Positions 18,403 to 27,521 of a stretch of 64,000 nucleotides of DNA are shown piece by piece. The notes beneath the pieces were generated by a model. That model was not told where the DNA came from. It saw nothing but the letters and a program-made list of their open reading frames with translations, and did no database searches. Positions within the stretch are counted from its first letter, which is position 1. Each line of letters starts with the position of its first letter. A program made the translations under genes and the position numbers. The stretch comes from Teredinibacter haidensis (GTDB taxonomy: Bacteria > Pseudomonadota > Gammaproteobacteria > Pseudomonadales > Cellvibrionaceae), in assembly GCF_014211975.1 (NCBI RefSeq), contig NZ_CP060084.1:4661001-4725000 (forward strand), written 5' to 3'.

Positions 18403-18822
18403 AATAATACGGTTGGCTACAACCTTGTAATTAAAGCACAAGTTGAGGGGTCAAGGCACGTTTAATGTATGCGGTGGTTCGTGCGCTCCGTTTTTTCTCT
18501 AACTTAGAGTTGGATATCGATCCAAATAAATATAACATGTTAAATAGTGTGATTTTGTCGATTCTCTGGTAGATAAGGGAGTACTAGAGAATTCTACCGA
18601 AAGTATTAGGCACTGTTCTGGAAGGTTTAGGGGGCAGTGTTATGGGTGATTGGTACCAAAGTAGGGAATTCAGCGAAAGCGAGTAAATTTCACGTAATTC
18701 TCACTTTTGGCGCTCCACAAGTGAGAATTACGAGTGTTACAATCGCCAAAACATAAATGGTTGGATATTTTATTGAGGGAACAATTTTTCGACGCCTAAT
18801 ATTCTAATAAAAGTAAGTGGTT
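18403..18822. other. intergenic region with promoters for divergent genes
   Basis: 420 bases between the divergent hypothetical/EVE operon and the GntR gene. Apart from the strong dyad at 18693-18732 the region is AT-rich and holds no recognisable gene. Confidence 0.6.
18693..18732. promoter_or_regulatory. long perfect dyad, candidate operator for the GntR regulator
   Basis: The 14-base arms CGTAATTCTCACTT (18693-18706) and AAGTGAGAATTACG (18719-18732) are perfectly complementary, and the symmetry continues for three inner pairs after one mismatch. No T-run follows, so it is not a typical terminator. It lies about 90 bases before the GntR start. Confidence 0.6.
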
Positions 18823-19509
18823 ATGAGTGAGCAATACGAAATACAAGAGCCAGGCCTGTCTCGGGTTGAGCTAGCCTACCGAAGACTCAAAGATAATATC
18901 CTTTCCAACGAATTTCCCCCAGGTTATCAAGCATTAGAGCCGGAAATAGCGCGCAATTTGGGTGTGAGCCGAACGCCGGTTAGAGAAGCTTTGATTCGTT
19001 TAGAAGCAGAGAAGTTAATCGAGTTAATTCCGCGACGCGGTATGAGGGTGTTGCCTCTTGTTCCTGACGACATTATTGAAATCAGTCAGGTGTTAAACGC
19101 GTTAGAATGTATGGCGGTTGAATTAATTGCTAAGCAATCATTAAGCGTTGATACTCTTCAGCCTATGGTTGATGCTGTGAATGAAATGCAGCAAGCTCTG
19201 GTTGTCGATGATATCGAAGCTTGGGCAGCAGCCGAAGAGAAGTTTCATCGCCTGCTGATGACGTTTGCAGGTAACAAACGCTTAGCCTCGCTGGTGGAAA
19301 CCGTTCGCGCCCAGGTTCATCGTGCTCGGAAAATTACCCTTAAGCTCCGTCCCAAACCCTACAGTTCAACGCAGGCTTATACTGAGGTTCTGGCCGCCAT
19401 TCGCGTGGGTGACGGGAAGGCCGCAAAAGACCGCCACTATCAATTGCGTGTAGAAATTACGGACATTTTGAAAGAGCTTTTGGATCGTTACCAGCTACCC
19501 CACTTATAG
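18823..19509 (+). CDS. GntR/FadR-type transcription regulator
   Basis: A 228-residue protein. The N-terminal winged helix includes LEPEIARNLGVSRTPVREALIRLEA, the typical GntR recognition helix (quoted here as SRTPVREALIRLE). The C-terminal all-helical FCD ligand domain contains FHRLLMTFAGN and an RARKITL helix. I choose ATG 18823 over the GTG six bases earlier. The ligand is unknown. The long dyad upstream suggests autoregulation, and the two following genes (FKBP, thioesterase) might be targets. Confidence 0.88.
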   Translation: MSEQYEIQEPGLSRVELAYRRLKDNILSNEFPPGYQALEPEIARNLGVSRTPVREALIRLEAEKLIELIPRRGMRVLPLVPDDIIEISQVLNALECMAVELIAKQSLSVDTLQPMVDAVNEMQQALVVDDIEAWAAAEEKFHRLLMTFAGNKRLASLVETVRAQVHRARKITLKLRPKPYSSTQAYTEVLAAIRVGDGKAAKDRHYQLRVEITDILKELLDRYQLPHL

Positions 19510-19616
19510 TTTTTCTCAGTCGAACATAGGATAGTTTGGCTGAGCATCCTCCCTCTGCTTTCAATAGCGTGTAAAATAAGCTCCACAAGCTCTGTCCTGT
19601 GGTGACGTTTTTTAAT

Positions 19617-20045
19617 ATGAGAGAAAAAAAGAAGCTCAACAAAGGTTCCTCCGGTCAAAACCGAAAATCGGGGGAAGCCTTCCTGCATAAATATGCCCAA
19701 CGCGATGGCGTGATGAGTACGGAAAGCGGATTGCTCTATAAAGTGATTGAGAGTGCAGAGGGTATTCACCCCGCTGAACGGGACACTGTAGTTGTCAATC
19801 AGCGTGTTTTAAGTGCCGCTGGCAGTATTATTGCTGACACCTACAAGTCTGGCGTGCCCGATAAATTTACAATGACGGAAGCCATTCCAGGTTTGCGTGA
19901 AGGTTTACAGTTAATGGCGGAGGGGGCGCGTTTTGAGTTTGTTGTTCCCCCCAGTTTAGCTTGGGGCAAGCGTGGTGCCGACAACAAAATTGGACCAAAT
20001 GAAGTCCTTATTTTTGATGTTCGTTTAGTGGAGGTGACGTTCTGA
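19617..20045 (+). CDS. FKBP-type peptidyl-prolyl isomerase, short form
   Basis: A 142-residue cytoplasmic FKBP with a Lys-rich start. The FKBP fold runs from SGLLYKVIES to the last strand IFDVRLVEV and includes AIPGLREGLQLMAEGARFEFVVPP, cited as its central helix and flap. A GTG at 19599 could extend the start, but ATG 19617 is preferred. The final TGA overlaps the thioesterase ATG by one base (TGATG), showing translational coupling. Confidence 0.85.
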   Translation: MREKKKLNKGSSGQNRKSGEAFLHKYAQRDGVMSTESGLLYKVIESAEGIHPAERDTVVVNQRVLSAAGSIIADTYKSGVPDKFTMTEAIPGLREGLQLMAEGARFEFVVPPSLAWGKRGADNKIGPNEVLIFDVRLVEVTF

Positions 20046-20446
20046 TGGATTTTAAGCACCGGCTTGAATTAAAGGTTCGCGATTACGAGTGCGATATCCA
20101 GGGAGTGGTGAATAACAGTGTTTATCAGCAGTACCTAGAGCATGCGCGCCATGAGTTTCTATTGGCTTCGGGTATTGTTTTCGCAGCGCTGGCCGAGCAG
20201 AAAATCAATTTGGTTGTTGTGCGTGCTGAGCTTGATTACAAGCAATCTCTGCGGCCGGGAGATAAGTTCTGGGTGGGAACCCGCCTGGAGCGTTCGTCTA
20301 GAATTCGCTTCAATTTTATTCAGGGCATTTACCGTCAAACGGATGATGCCCTTATGCTGCAGGGAAAAATTACAGGCACTTCGCTCAATGAGCGCGGACG
20401 ACCGTTTTTACCTGACGTTATATTAGGCCTGATTGAGTCGGCTTAG
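20045..20446 (+). CDS. acyl-CoA thioesterase, 4-hydroxybenzoyl-CoA thioesterase-like hotdog
   Basis: A 133-residue single hotdog domain. The motif RDYECDIQGVVNNSVYQQYLE corresponds to the D-x-G-V-V-N-H active-site helix of YbgC/FcbC thioesterases; the usual His after Asn is here Asn. It is coupled to the FKBP gene through a TGATG overlap. Its stop overlaps the end of the convergent acyltransferase by four bases. Substrate unknown. Confidence 0.85.
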   Translation: MDFKHRLELKVRDYECDIQGVVNNSVYQQYLEHARHEFLLASGIVFAALAEQKINLVVVRAELDYKQSLRPGDKFWVGTRLERSSRIRFNFIQGIYRQTDDALMLQGKITGTSLNERGRPFLPDVILGLIESA

Positions 20447-21648
20447 TGTTCAAATTTACGACGTAATTTCCGGGCTATGGGCTTTTCGATCCAGTAGGTA
20501 CTTATAACGGAAAATAACGCCAGTCCGAGGGGCGCAGCCCAAACCTGTTGGTAGCCCGTGCCACTAAAGCTGGCTGCGGTAGACCAGCATAGCGCCATTG
20601 CCATATTTTGCCAGATAAAGAGCGAATAAGCGGTCTCACCAAAAAAACCGGTTCCGGGTAGTGAAAACAGTCTTGCCGCCAGGCCGTTACCTCGGGCAAA
20701 GTCGAGAATAATAATCCAGAATAGTGGCATCAATAGCCCATGGCGAACGAAGAATTTCAGCGGCTCTTTAATCGTTGTAAAGCAAGCGGTAGCGATTAAC
20801 ACGAGAAGAGCGATGTCGCCCCACGCAAATTTTTTGCCACTGTCCTTTCTCCAGCTGTTGCTGAAGCGACTGATACCAAAGGCCCGGCTTAACAGCATGC
20901 CGGAAGAGAATTGCGCTAGCCAAAACAGTGGTGTCGAGCCAAGAAAAATTTGCCAGTTCTGAATAGGTTCACTTCCGTGTGGAAAGTAAAATGAATAAAC
21001 CACCGTAGGGAGTAGCGAAATAATGGGTAGCAACAGTAGGACGATAAACATTTGTTTGCGGCTTAGTTTCGCCAGCTGCCTGCACAAAAAGGGCATGATG
21101 AAATACAAAAATGCGAGCGCCGAAATGGTCCAGGCGGGCCAGTTCCATTCTGGTACCCAGGGGGGATACCAGGATTGAACCAGGGCAAGTGTTCCGATGG
21201 CGCTGGGCAATAAGTCTGTCAGTGACCTGAAAGAGAGGTAATAGGAGCCGATAAATAAAAAAGTTACCAGCATTACGATAATATGTATGGGGTATAGGCG
21301 ACCGATTCTACGAAGCCAGAAGCGCTTGTCTCCGCCTACAATATTTCCGTCCTTATCCCAGTATATATAGGCCAGAATAAAGCCTGACAGGATGAAAAAA
21401 AAACTGGTCGACATCCAGCCGTGACTGAAAAAAGTAATAAGTGTATCGGGGAGCCGGCTATAGCCGCTCATTAAATCGGAAAATTTTTCGGGTTTTTCCA
21501 TATCGTACAGCACCCATAGGTGGAACATAAAAATATGGAAAACGGCAAAAAAGCGCACGCCGGTAAGGGCGGGGATATGGGTGTGCGCTTTAGTGATTAC
21601 CTGTGCTTGAAGTTCGGTTGCTTCTCGGTTTGTTATTGTTCTTTCCAT
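20443..21648 (-). CDS. acyltransferase 3 family membrane protein
   Basis: A 401-residue integral membrane protein with about ten hydrophobic helices. Family motifs are ALTGVRFFAVFHIFMFHLW with the catalytic-type His, FFILSGFILAY, and RRIGRLYPIH. Such proteins O-acylate surface or secreted glycans and lipids using acyl-CoA. The start at ATG 21648 gives a short cytoplasmic tail before the first helix. It appears to stand alone. Confidence 0.88.
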   Translation of the reverse strand: MERTITNREATELQAQVITKAHTHIPALTGVRFFAVFHIFMFHLWVLYDMEKPEKFSDLMSGYSRLPDTLITFFSHGWMSTSFFFILSGFILAYIYWDKDGNIVGGDKRFWLRRIGRLYPIHIIVMLVTFLFIGSYYLSFRSLTDLLPSAIGTLALVQSWYPPWVPEWNWPAWTISALAFLYFIMPFLCRQLAKLSRKQMFIVLLLLPIISLLPTVVYSFYFPHGSEPIQNWQIFLGSTPLFWLAQFSSGMLLSRAFGISRFSNSWRKDSGKKFAWGDIALLVLIATACFTTIKEPLKFFVRHGLLMPLFWIIILDFARGNGLAARLFSLPGTGFFGETAYSLFIWQNMAMALCWSTAASFSGTGYQQVWAAPLGLALFSVISTYWIEKPIARKLRRKFEH

Positions 21649-21748
21649 TCGTCAGTTCCTTTGTTTTTCGAGCGATGCAACCTTAGCGGTATATTGCTGA
21701 GTGAAAAATTACTCCCAATAAAACAATTTCCTTACACGCTTTTTGGGG

Positions 21749-22660
21749 TTAATCGTTAGCCGTGTTCTCCCCCCCCAGAGCTTTAAGTAAGTCACCGATA
21801 AAGTGTTTTAGCTCGGTTGCCATAATGGCAAAGTCGGCATCAAACTGTTCCGCTGCGGTTTCTGTGTGGTGGTCATTGGCTTGCTCAATAAGCTTATCTT
21901 CGAACTTTACCCGTTTAATGGCCAGCTGGTCATCCAGTATAAAGTGAACGGCGTCTTTCCAGGTAAGTGCGAGCTTGCTTACCACCATGCCAGAGTTGAT
22001 ATGGCTGAGCACTTCGTCTGCAGTGAGGTCCTGATTTTTGCAGCGAATAATGCGTCCGTCTTTCGGCGCCTGAAGCTCGCACTCTTCGCCAAAAGTGAAA
22101 GGTGCCGGAGCCGAACTTTCTCGCAGCCAGCTGGTCATGGCCGCTACGGGTGTATCGTGGCTGCTGAGAGGAACTGCTGGCAGTGAGCCGATTGCTTCAC
22201 GCAGGCCGCTGGCAATTTCTTCGGCATGTTTGCTTGAGGCGGCGTTGGCGATAATCCATTTTTCGCGTGGAGCAATGTAGGCAAAGTCGAGTGATGATTT
22301 TGCGAAGGCTTTCGGTAGCAGAGAAAAGATGACTTCGTCTTTTAATGCATCGCGCTCTTTGCGTCCGACATGACGAGCCTCTTCTGCAGATATAGCGGCA
22401 ATACGGTCTTCCATTTCCTCTTTAACTACCGCCGCCGGCAGGATTTTTTCCTGCCGTTTGGCGCAGACCATAATGTTGCCGTTGGAAGCGTGAACCAGCT
22501 CAGTCCCGTGGCGGCCCAAGGGAGTAGTCCACCCATATTTTGCCGGGTCCAGTTTTCCACAGGGTTGAAAGGCAAAAGGCTCCATTAGCTCGGACAATTC
22601 TTCCGGGCTGATAGTAAAGCCTTTGCTTAAACGGAAAATCCGCAGGTTTTTAAACCACAT
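21749..22660 (-). CDS. rdgC: recombination-associated protein RdgC
   Basis: A nucleoid-associated, ring-forming DNA-binding protein that modulates RecA. The 303-residue protein begins MWFKNLRIFRLSKGF and has FQPCGKLDPAKYGWTTPLG and LPAAVVKEEMEDR, the classic RdgC signature, plus RCKNQDLTADEV near the middle. Length is normal. It sits 17 bases downstream of fklB on the same strand. Confidence 0.96.
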   Translation of the reverse strand: MWFKNLRIFRLSKGFTISPEELSELMEPFAFQPCGKLDPAKYGWTTPLGRHGTELVHASNGNIMVCAKRQEKILPAAVVKEEMEDRIAAISAEEARHVGRKERDALKDEVIFSLLPKAFAKSSLDFAYIAPREKWIIANAASSKHAEEIASGLREAIGSLPAVPLSSHDTPVAAMTSWLRESSAPAPFTFGEECELQAPKDGRIIRCKNQDLTADEVLSHINSGMVVSKLALTWKDAVHFILDDQLAIKRVKFEDKLIEQANDHHTETAAEQFDADFAIMATELKHFIGDLLKALGGENTAND

Positions 22661-22677
22661 GTTATTAGCCTGTTGGG

Positions 22678-23313
22678 TTAAGCTACGATATCAAGTAATT
22701 CAACGTCGAAAATCAGCGCTGCGTAAGGGCCAATAGAGCCACCGGCACCACGCTCGCCGTAGGCCAGTTGATACGGCACGTATAAACGCCATTTGGAACC
22801 CACTGTCATCATTTGCAGGGCTTCGGTCCAGCCTGCAATAACGCCATTAACGGGGAACTCTGCTGGCTCGCCACGATCGACTGAGCTGTCGAAAACCGTG
22901 CCATCGGTCAGTGTGCCGTGGTAGTGAGTGCGAACAGTTGAGTTGGCAGATGGCTTTTCACCTTCGCCGGTTTGCAGTGTTTCATATTGTAGGCCGCTCT
23001 CGGTTACGGTAATGCCGGGTTTTTTTGCATTCTCGGCAAGAAAAGCTTCACCTTCGGCTGCTTGTGTTTTTGACTGCTCAGCTTGCTGCGCTTCGATACG
23101 TTGGCGGATCTCAGCGAAGGCTGCTTGTAAATCGCTTTCTGCAACACAAGGCTCGTTGCCTTCCAATGCATCAATTACGCCGCGAGCAACCGCTTTGTAG
23201 TTCATGCCTTCGAAACGATTGGATGAGAGTTGTTTGCCCACTTGAAGACCTATGCCGTAGCTAACGCGGCTTTCGGAGCTGGTGAGAGTGTCGAGTTGAG
23301 TTGTGTCGGTCAT
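22678..23313 (-). CDS. fklB: FKBP-type peptidyl-prolyl isomerase FklB
   Basis: A 211-residue protein with the N-terminal dimerisation helices of the FkpA/FklB/Mip group (RVSYGIGLQVGKQL, FAEIRQRIEAQQ). The C-terminal FKBP domain holds VRTHYHGTLTDGTVFDSS, AGWTEALQMMTVGSKW and YGERGAGGSIGP. No signal peptide is visible, so it is cytoplasmic. It is followed closely by rdgC. Confidence 0.93.
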   Translation of the reverse strand: MTDTTQLDTLTSSESRVSYGIGLQVGKQLSSNRFEGMNYKAVARGVIDALEGNEPCVAESDLQAAFAEIRQRIEAQQAEQSKTQAAEGEAFLAENAKKPGITVTESGLQYETLQTGEGEKPSANSTVRTHYHGTLTDGTVFDSSVDRGEPAEFPVNGVIAGWTEALQMMTVGSKWRLYVPYQLAYGERGAGGSIGPYAALIFDVELLDIVA

Positions 23314-23423
23314 GGCTGGCCTCTTTAAGATAAAAAGGGGCGCAGTTTAGCATGAAGGTCGGTGTTGAGGGAGGAGCATTTGGACGACAGAATGCCGCCC
23401 GGAAGCTCGATGCTATTGAGTTC

Positions 23424-24410
23424 CTAGGCTGCGCCGGGAACGCTCTTGCCACCTTTACCCAACAGGCCAAAAATCGAGCCCAGTGCACCTTGCATAACGT
23501 CCCGACCATTACTGCTGGGTGCGAGTGCCGGATTGTAGCCAAGGTGCTCTGCATACTTTTCGGCAATTGCGATTGCTGCGCAGTTGATGATATCCAGGTT
23601 GCCCGCGTGGGCGGGAATCCAGTCGCCCTGTCCTCGTACGCTAACCAGTAACTCTACGGCGCCATCCTTATAGCGGGGGGTACCAACAATATTGTAGCCA
23701 GGGACTTGCTTACGTACGGAGGCAACACGTTGTTGTAGTGGTGCAAAGAGCTTTTCTAGGTCGCTATCATCAGTGTAAGCGCGAATCACCGTCAGCATAT
23801 CGGGTTTCCATGCACTATTCTCCACTTGCAAATCGACGGAGACATTTTGTATGCAGGAGTAGGCGGAGATGGCGGAGGCGGTGCTGGAATAATATTCATC
23901 AATATTTGCTAGCGTTCCGGGACCTATGGAGTCGGCGGCCAAGTGTGAGCGAACTTCTATCTGGGTTATTCTGGGATACACATGTGACAGTGTATGGATA
24001 ACGGGAATGGAGGCCTGGCCACCGCAGGTGATCATATTTACGTTGGGTTCAAGCGTAACAACATCAGCATCAATTGTCGGGACGCAGAACCGCCCTACTT
24101 TTGCGGGGGTCATATCAATAGCTTTGATTCCTTGCTCGCGAAAGTAAGAGGCATGGCCTACATGGTGGGCTGCAGAGGTAGCATCAAAAACTAAATCGAG
24201 TTTTCTCGGGTGATCTTTAAAAGCTTGCAAGCTTTTATCCGAAACGTTGATGCCGATAGATTTTGCTTTTTGAATGCCGGGCGAGTCAATATCTCTGCCT
24301 ACGAAGAGTTCGCAGCGAAGAAGTTCAGAGCGTAAAATTTTAATCAGCAAGTCAGTGCCGATTTTTCCAGAACCTATAATGCCTACATTTAATTTCGAAT
24401 TGATAGTCAT
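23424..24410 (-). CDS. acetaldehyde dehydrogenase (acetylating), divergent and orphan
   Basis: It resembles DmpF/MhpF, which turn acetaldehyde, NAD and CoA into acetyl-CoA. Motifs are VGIIGSGKIGTDLLIKILR for NAD binding, FDATSAAHHV, and the catalytic-Cys stretch MITCGGQASIPVIH. GPGTLANIDEYYSSTA and PAHAGNLDIINCAA also fit. The region between residues 195 and 270 differs from classical sequences. The usual partner aldolase (DmpG/MhpE) is absent. I choose ATG 24410 (MTINSKLNVG); ATG 24428 adds six residues. Confidence 0.8.
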   Translation of the reverse strand: MTINSKLNVGIIGSGKIGTDLLIKILRSELLRCELFVGRDIDSPGIQKAKSIGINVSDKSLQAFKDHPRKLDLVFDATSAAHHVGHASYFREQGIKAIDMTPAKVGRFCVPTIDADVVTLEPNVNMITCGGQASIPVIHTLSHVYPRITQIEVRSHLAADSIGPGTLANIDEYYSSTASAISAYSCIQNVSVDLQVENSAWKPDMLTVIRAYTDDSDLEKLFAPLQQRVASVRKQVPGYNIVGTPRYKDGAVELLVSVRGQGDWIPAHAGNLDIINCAAIAIAEKYAEHLGYNPALAPSSNGRDVMQGALGSIFGLLGKGGKSVPGAA

Positions 24411-25053
24411 GTACTTCAAACTCCTCATATCATACGTATTTCGAATTTATGACTAAAAAGTTATAAAACGTTTTAGGGTGTGGATAATAATTTTTTAATC
24501 GACATCCGTAGTAGGTGAAATCAAAGTGTCGTTAAATTTTACATACAGATTGGGAATATTCGTGAGGGCGATTAGCGCCACGCGGAAGTTATTTGTGCCA
24601 ACAAGTGTTAACTGGTTGCAAGTTTTATGATTAAGGAAAATATTAATGTAATTGTTTTTAATAAATACGGTTGCGCATGCACAGGGCGTGGAGAAGTTAA
24701 GGATTAAATATTTTTCCTAGCTTAGAACTTGAAAATGATATTGTTTGTATGGAGAATGTTTTTTGATCTAAGTTCGAAGATTTCATAATTATTTTACGGC
24801 ACTTGTTTGTAACTAGCCTTAATAAAATATAGATATGTCTTTTAGACGGTAATAACGATTGACAATAACTTATATTTTCTGGTTCTATGCTTCGGACGAA
24901 TCTTTGTGCGCTGTTCACAATTTAAAATTTACTATAAGTTGATCGGCGTTTATTAACGAATGTAACTGCTAGAGTTACATTGGATATTGTTGTGGCGTGT
25001 TTTGCTGGATGCATTTTAACTTCACGTCTGTGCTAATTATTTAGGGGTGCAGG
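24411..25053. other. AT-rich intergenic region
   Basis: About 640 bases between divergent genes. It is clearly AT-rich with no credible coding frame, RNA gene or terminator. It presumably holds promoters for both sides. Confidence 0.5.
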
Positions 25054-26304
25054 ATGGAACGAAATGATCTTCGCGACCTGGAGCATGCTCTGGGTATTCG
25101 ATCTCCTTGGACGATAAAATCGGTTAGCGTTAACGAGCAGGAAAAAGTTTTTGATATAGAACTCGACCTGCACGATAAAAAACGCCTTTTCGGTTTATTT
25201 GGAACAAGTAAAAAAGAAGCCACCGAGGAGTTGGTCTCCGGTCGCTGGCGTTACATGAATTTGGGTACATACAGTTGTATGATCAGCGCTCAAGTACCTC
25301 AGTCGGCGTTATCCGATACGACTTTCCTTAGTAAAGATCTAATTGGTCAGCAGTCATTCGTCGGTCACCCTTCACGTTACTATTCCAATTTTTTACGACA
25401 ACAGGTTGCGTTGGGCCAAATAAAGGGTGTGGATTCCAGTGTGGTTTCGGATCTCTATGGTATTAACGATACAACACTCAAAGCCATTAAGGATGATTTG
25501 GAAAAGGCATCGGCAACTGCTCGCGCTCTCGCTTATCTGCCTACCGAAATTGACAAAGCGTGGGATCGTATACTGAACGATCAATTGATCGTAAGGACAA
25601 GCGTATTACCGCTTAAATTCTTACTTAGTAAGTTAAAACTTGCCGCCGCAAAAACGGATGATGCGGATGAACTATTGGGTTTGAAGTTACAATTGCGACA
25701 GTTTTTTATTGAAAATAGCGGGCAACTTGATGGTGAGATAGAACAGGTCTGCGGTATAACAACAGAAAAGTTACAGCAGCGCGCACGGGCAGTTAAAAGC
25801 AGGCAACGGCTGGTATTGCCTGCATTAAAAAGTGTTGTCTGGATCGAACTATTGAGCGGTAAGTTGGGGCTAAATTCTCAGAGCATACCGTTCAACCTTC
25901 TAATATCCCGGCAAAGGGCGGCTTTTGTGCAAGGCCGCACGAAAGAACAAAAAATTCAGGCAATTGAAACAATTCGAGAGTATTTTCGTAAGAACTACCG
26001 TACTTTAAAGCCAGAGTTAATATTGCTGAATCGTGCAATGGATATACGGCAAAAGACCGGGTCCTCTCTACCCGATGTTGAACATAGAGTTTGGCAGCGA
26101 ATATTGGAGGATGATGCTTTTGTGCCAAGTGAGCATATTGCCTACAAGTTGCTTCTGGCAAGATTACGCGCTCAGGTTATTAAGCAGCCTGAACCAGTCA
26201 TTAAATTGGAAGCCGCTCGTCGAATTCGCGAGTTCTTGAACTACAATCAGAAGGCCATGCGCCAGGAAGTGGGTGTTCTGCTAAAGCAGGTCGCTATTGT
26301 CTAA
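25054..26304 (+). CDS. unknown protein with three tandem helical repeats
   Basis: A 416-residue protein I do not recognise as a named family. The first 60 residues (LGIRSPWTIKSVSVNEQEK, FDIEL) recall the N-terminus of ISL3-type transposases, but the zinc-ribbon cysteines are absent. From about residue 165 there are three units of about 70-90 residues. Each has a Trp-x-x-Leu-type first helix, a KLLLSRLR-like helix, a charged turn, an IREFF-like helix and a final acidic helix. The units begin near TEIDKAWDRIL, LKSVVWIELL and EHRVWQRIL. A FIST-like gene follows 22 bases later. Confidence 0.7.
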   Translation: MERNDLRDLEHALGIRSPWTIKSVSVNEQEKVFDIELDLHDKKRLFGLFGTSKKEATEELVSGRWRYMNLGTYSCMISAQVPQSALSDTTFLSKDLIGQQSFVGHPSRYYSNFLRQQVALGQIKGVDSSVVSDLYGINDTTLKAIKDDLEKASATARALAYLPTEIDKAWDRILNDQLIVRTSVLPLKFLLSKLKLAAAKTDDADELLGLKLQLRQFFIENSGQLDGEIEQVCGITTEKLQQRARAVKSRQRLVLPALKSVVWIELLSGKLGLNSQSIPFNLLISRQRAAFVQGRTKEQKIQAIETIREYFRKNYRTLKPELILLNRAMDIRQKTGSSLPDVEHRVWQRILEDDAFVPSEHIAYKLLLARLRAQVIKQPEPVIKLEAARRIREFLNYNQKAMRQEVGVLLKQVAIV

Positions 26305-26326
26305 ATTACTGTTTTCGGAGTAAAAA

Positions 26327-27343
26327 ATGTCTGCAGCAGGTTCTGTATCTTTCTCGAGTCATGCGGTGACTCGTGACGAAGTCGTAAATATGATTTCTCG
26401 TGGTGATTATATGGTTATCTCGGGAGACGAACGAGCGCTGGCCTCTTTGCCCTCTGGTAACTGGATTGCTGGCACAATTCCTTATTTTATGACAGAAGAG
26501 GGTGGGAAGGTTGATCAGGAGAAATTGTATGTGAATACAATTTCTGGTTTGACCTCTAGCCATTTGCCTCGCTTTACGCTTTACGATGTAAATAATATTT
26601 CTCGTATTGCCTCTGAAGCGCCAGAACAGGGGTTTACGATTCTTATCTTACCTGCAGGTTCGGAGGTTCATCTGGCCTACGCACAAAACGCACCGGATTT
26701 CCCGAAGATGTTTTTCTCGCCTATTATCGGTTGGATTGCGGGTGTGCATCTGGATGAGTTAGCTACTCGCTCTGCTAAGGTCGGATTTGGGCCTGCTGGT
26801 GGCCTGTTAAGTGATACGCAGGCAGCGGCGATACATATTCCTCTGCCAGATAATCAGTTTGCTCAAATTAAAACCGTAAACCTTTTTGAGCCGGGTGATG
26901 GAGCTGCAATTCAATTTCCAGAAAATGGTTTTACCGTATCAAACTGTAAAGTTGATGGTGAAGAATATAACCTTGCCGATTACGTTAAAGAAAATAGTAT
27001 TGATACGCGCTTGCCTTTAGTGGCAGATTATTCTGGCGTTAAGGTAAATGTTAGTATTCAAGAGCTTGGTGACGGAGATGTTACGCTTTATGCTCCGGTT
27101 TTTCCCGGTGTTGAATATCGCTTTGCTAAGCCAGTAGGCGATTATGTCAGCGAATTTAATGAAGCTATACCTGCAGCCGATAACAACAGTATTGCGTTTT
27201 CCTGTAACTGTATTCTGAACTTCCTGTATTCTGAACTGGAAGGAAAAAAGACGGGCAAGCTTACTGGGCCGATGACGTTTGGTGAGATAGCGTACCAATT
27301 GCTGAATCAAACACTTGTTTATTTGACGTTAGAAAATATGTAA
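26327..27343 (+). CDS. FIST/DUF6976-like protein of unknown function
   Basis: A 338-residue cytoplasmic protein. The N-terminal block GDYMVISGDERALASLPSGN, WIAGTIPYFMTEEGG recalls DUF6976 proteins. The C-terminal part has features of FIST sensory domains: a SCNCILNFLYSE segment followed by MTFGEIAYQLLNQTLVYL, like the GEI...N.T ending of FIST_C. An AGTAAAAA stretch precedes the ATG. It is probably co-transcribed with the repeat protein upstream, and a strong terminator follows. Family placement is from memory. Confidence 0.65.
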   Translation: MSAAGSVSFSSHAVTRDEVVNMISRGDYMVISGDERALASLPSGNWIAGTIPYFMTEEGGKVDQEKLYVNTISGLTSSHLPRFTLYDVNNISRIASEAPEQGFTILILPAGSEVHLAYAQNAPDFPKMFFSPIIGWIAGVHLDELATRSAKVGFGPAGGLLSDTQAAAIHIPLPDNQFAQIKTVNLFEPGDGAAIQFPENGFTVSNCKVDGEEYNLADYVKENSIDTRLPLVADYSGVKVNVSIQELGDGDVTLYAPVFPGVEYRFAKPVGDYVSEFNEAIPAADNNSIAFSCNCILNFLYSELEGKKTGKLTGPMTFGEIAYQLLNQTLVYLTLENM

Positions 27344-27356
27344 AAAGCGTGGTTTA

Positions 27357-27399
27357 ACACAAAAAGGCCAGTCGTTTATGCGGTTGGCCTTTTTTGTGT
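27357..27399 (+). terminator. rho-independent terminator
   Basis: The stem ACAAAAAGGCCA/TGGCCTTTTTTGT, with a loop of about 14 bases and a T-run, begins 14 bases after the FIST-like gene. Confidence 0.85.
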
Positions 27400-27521
27400 C
27401 TGTGTATCTTCGATGGTGAGTCGTCGATGGTAAATGGAGCTTATTAGGTTGTTTTGTTGAGTTGGGCGCCATCCTCCGGTAATGTGCTAGCACTTTTGAA
27501 TGGGTTTAAAGGGTGTTACAA

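Noticed and set aside
24697..24918. Minus-strand frame of 73 codons in the AT-rich spacer
   Set aside because: No ribosome binding site, domain or signal peptide was seen.
25054..26304. An ISL3 insertion sequence
   Set aside because: Only the first 60 residues recall ISL3; no DDE domain, zinc ribbon or flanking inverted repeats were seen.
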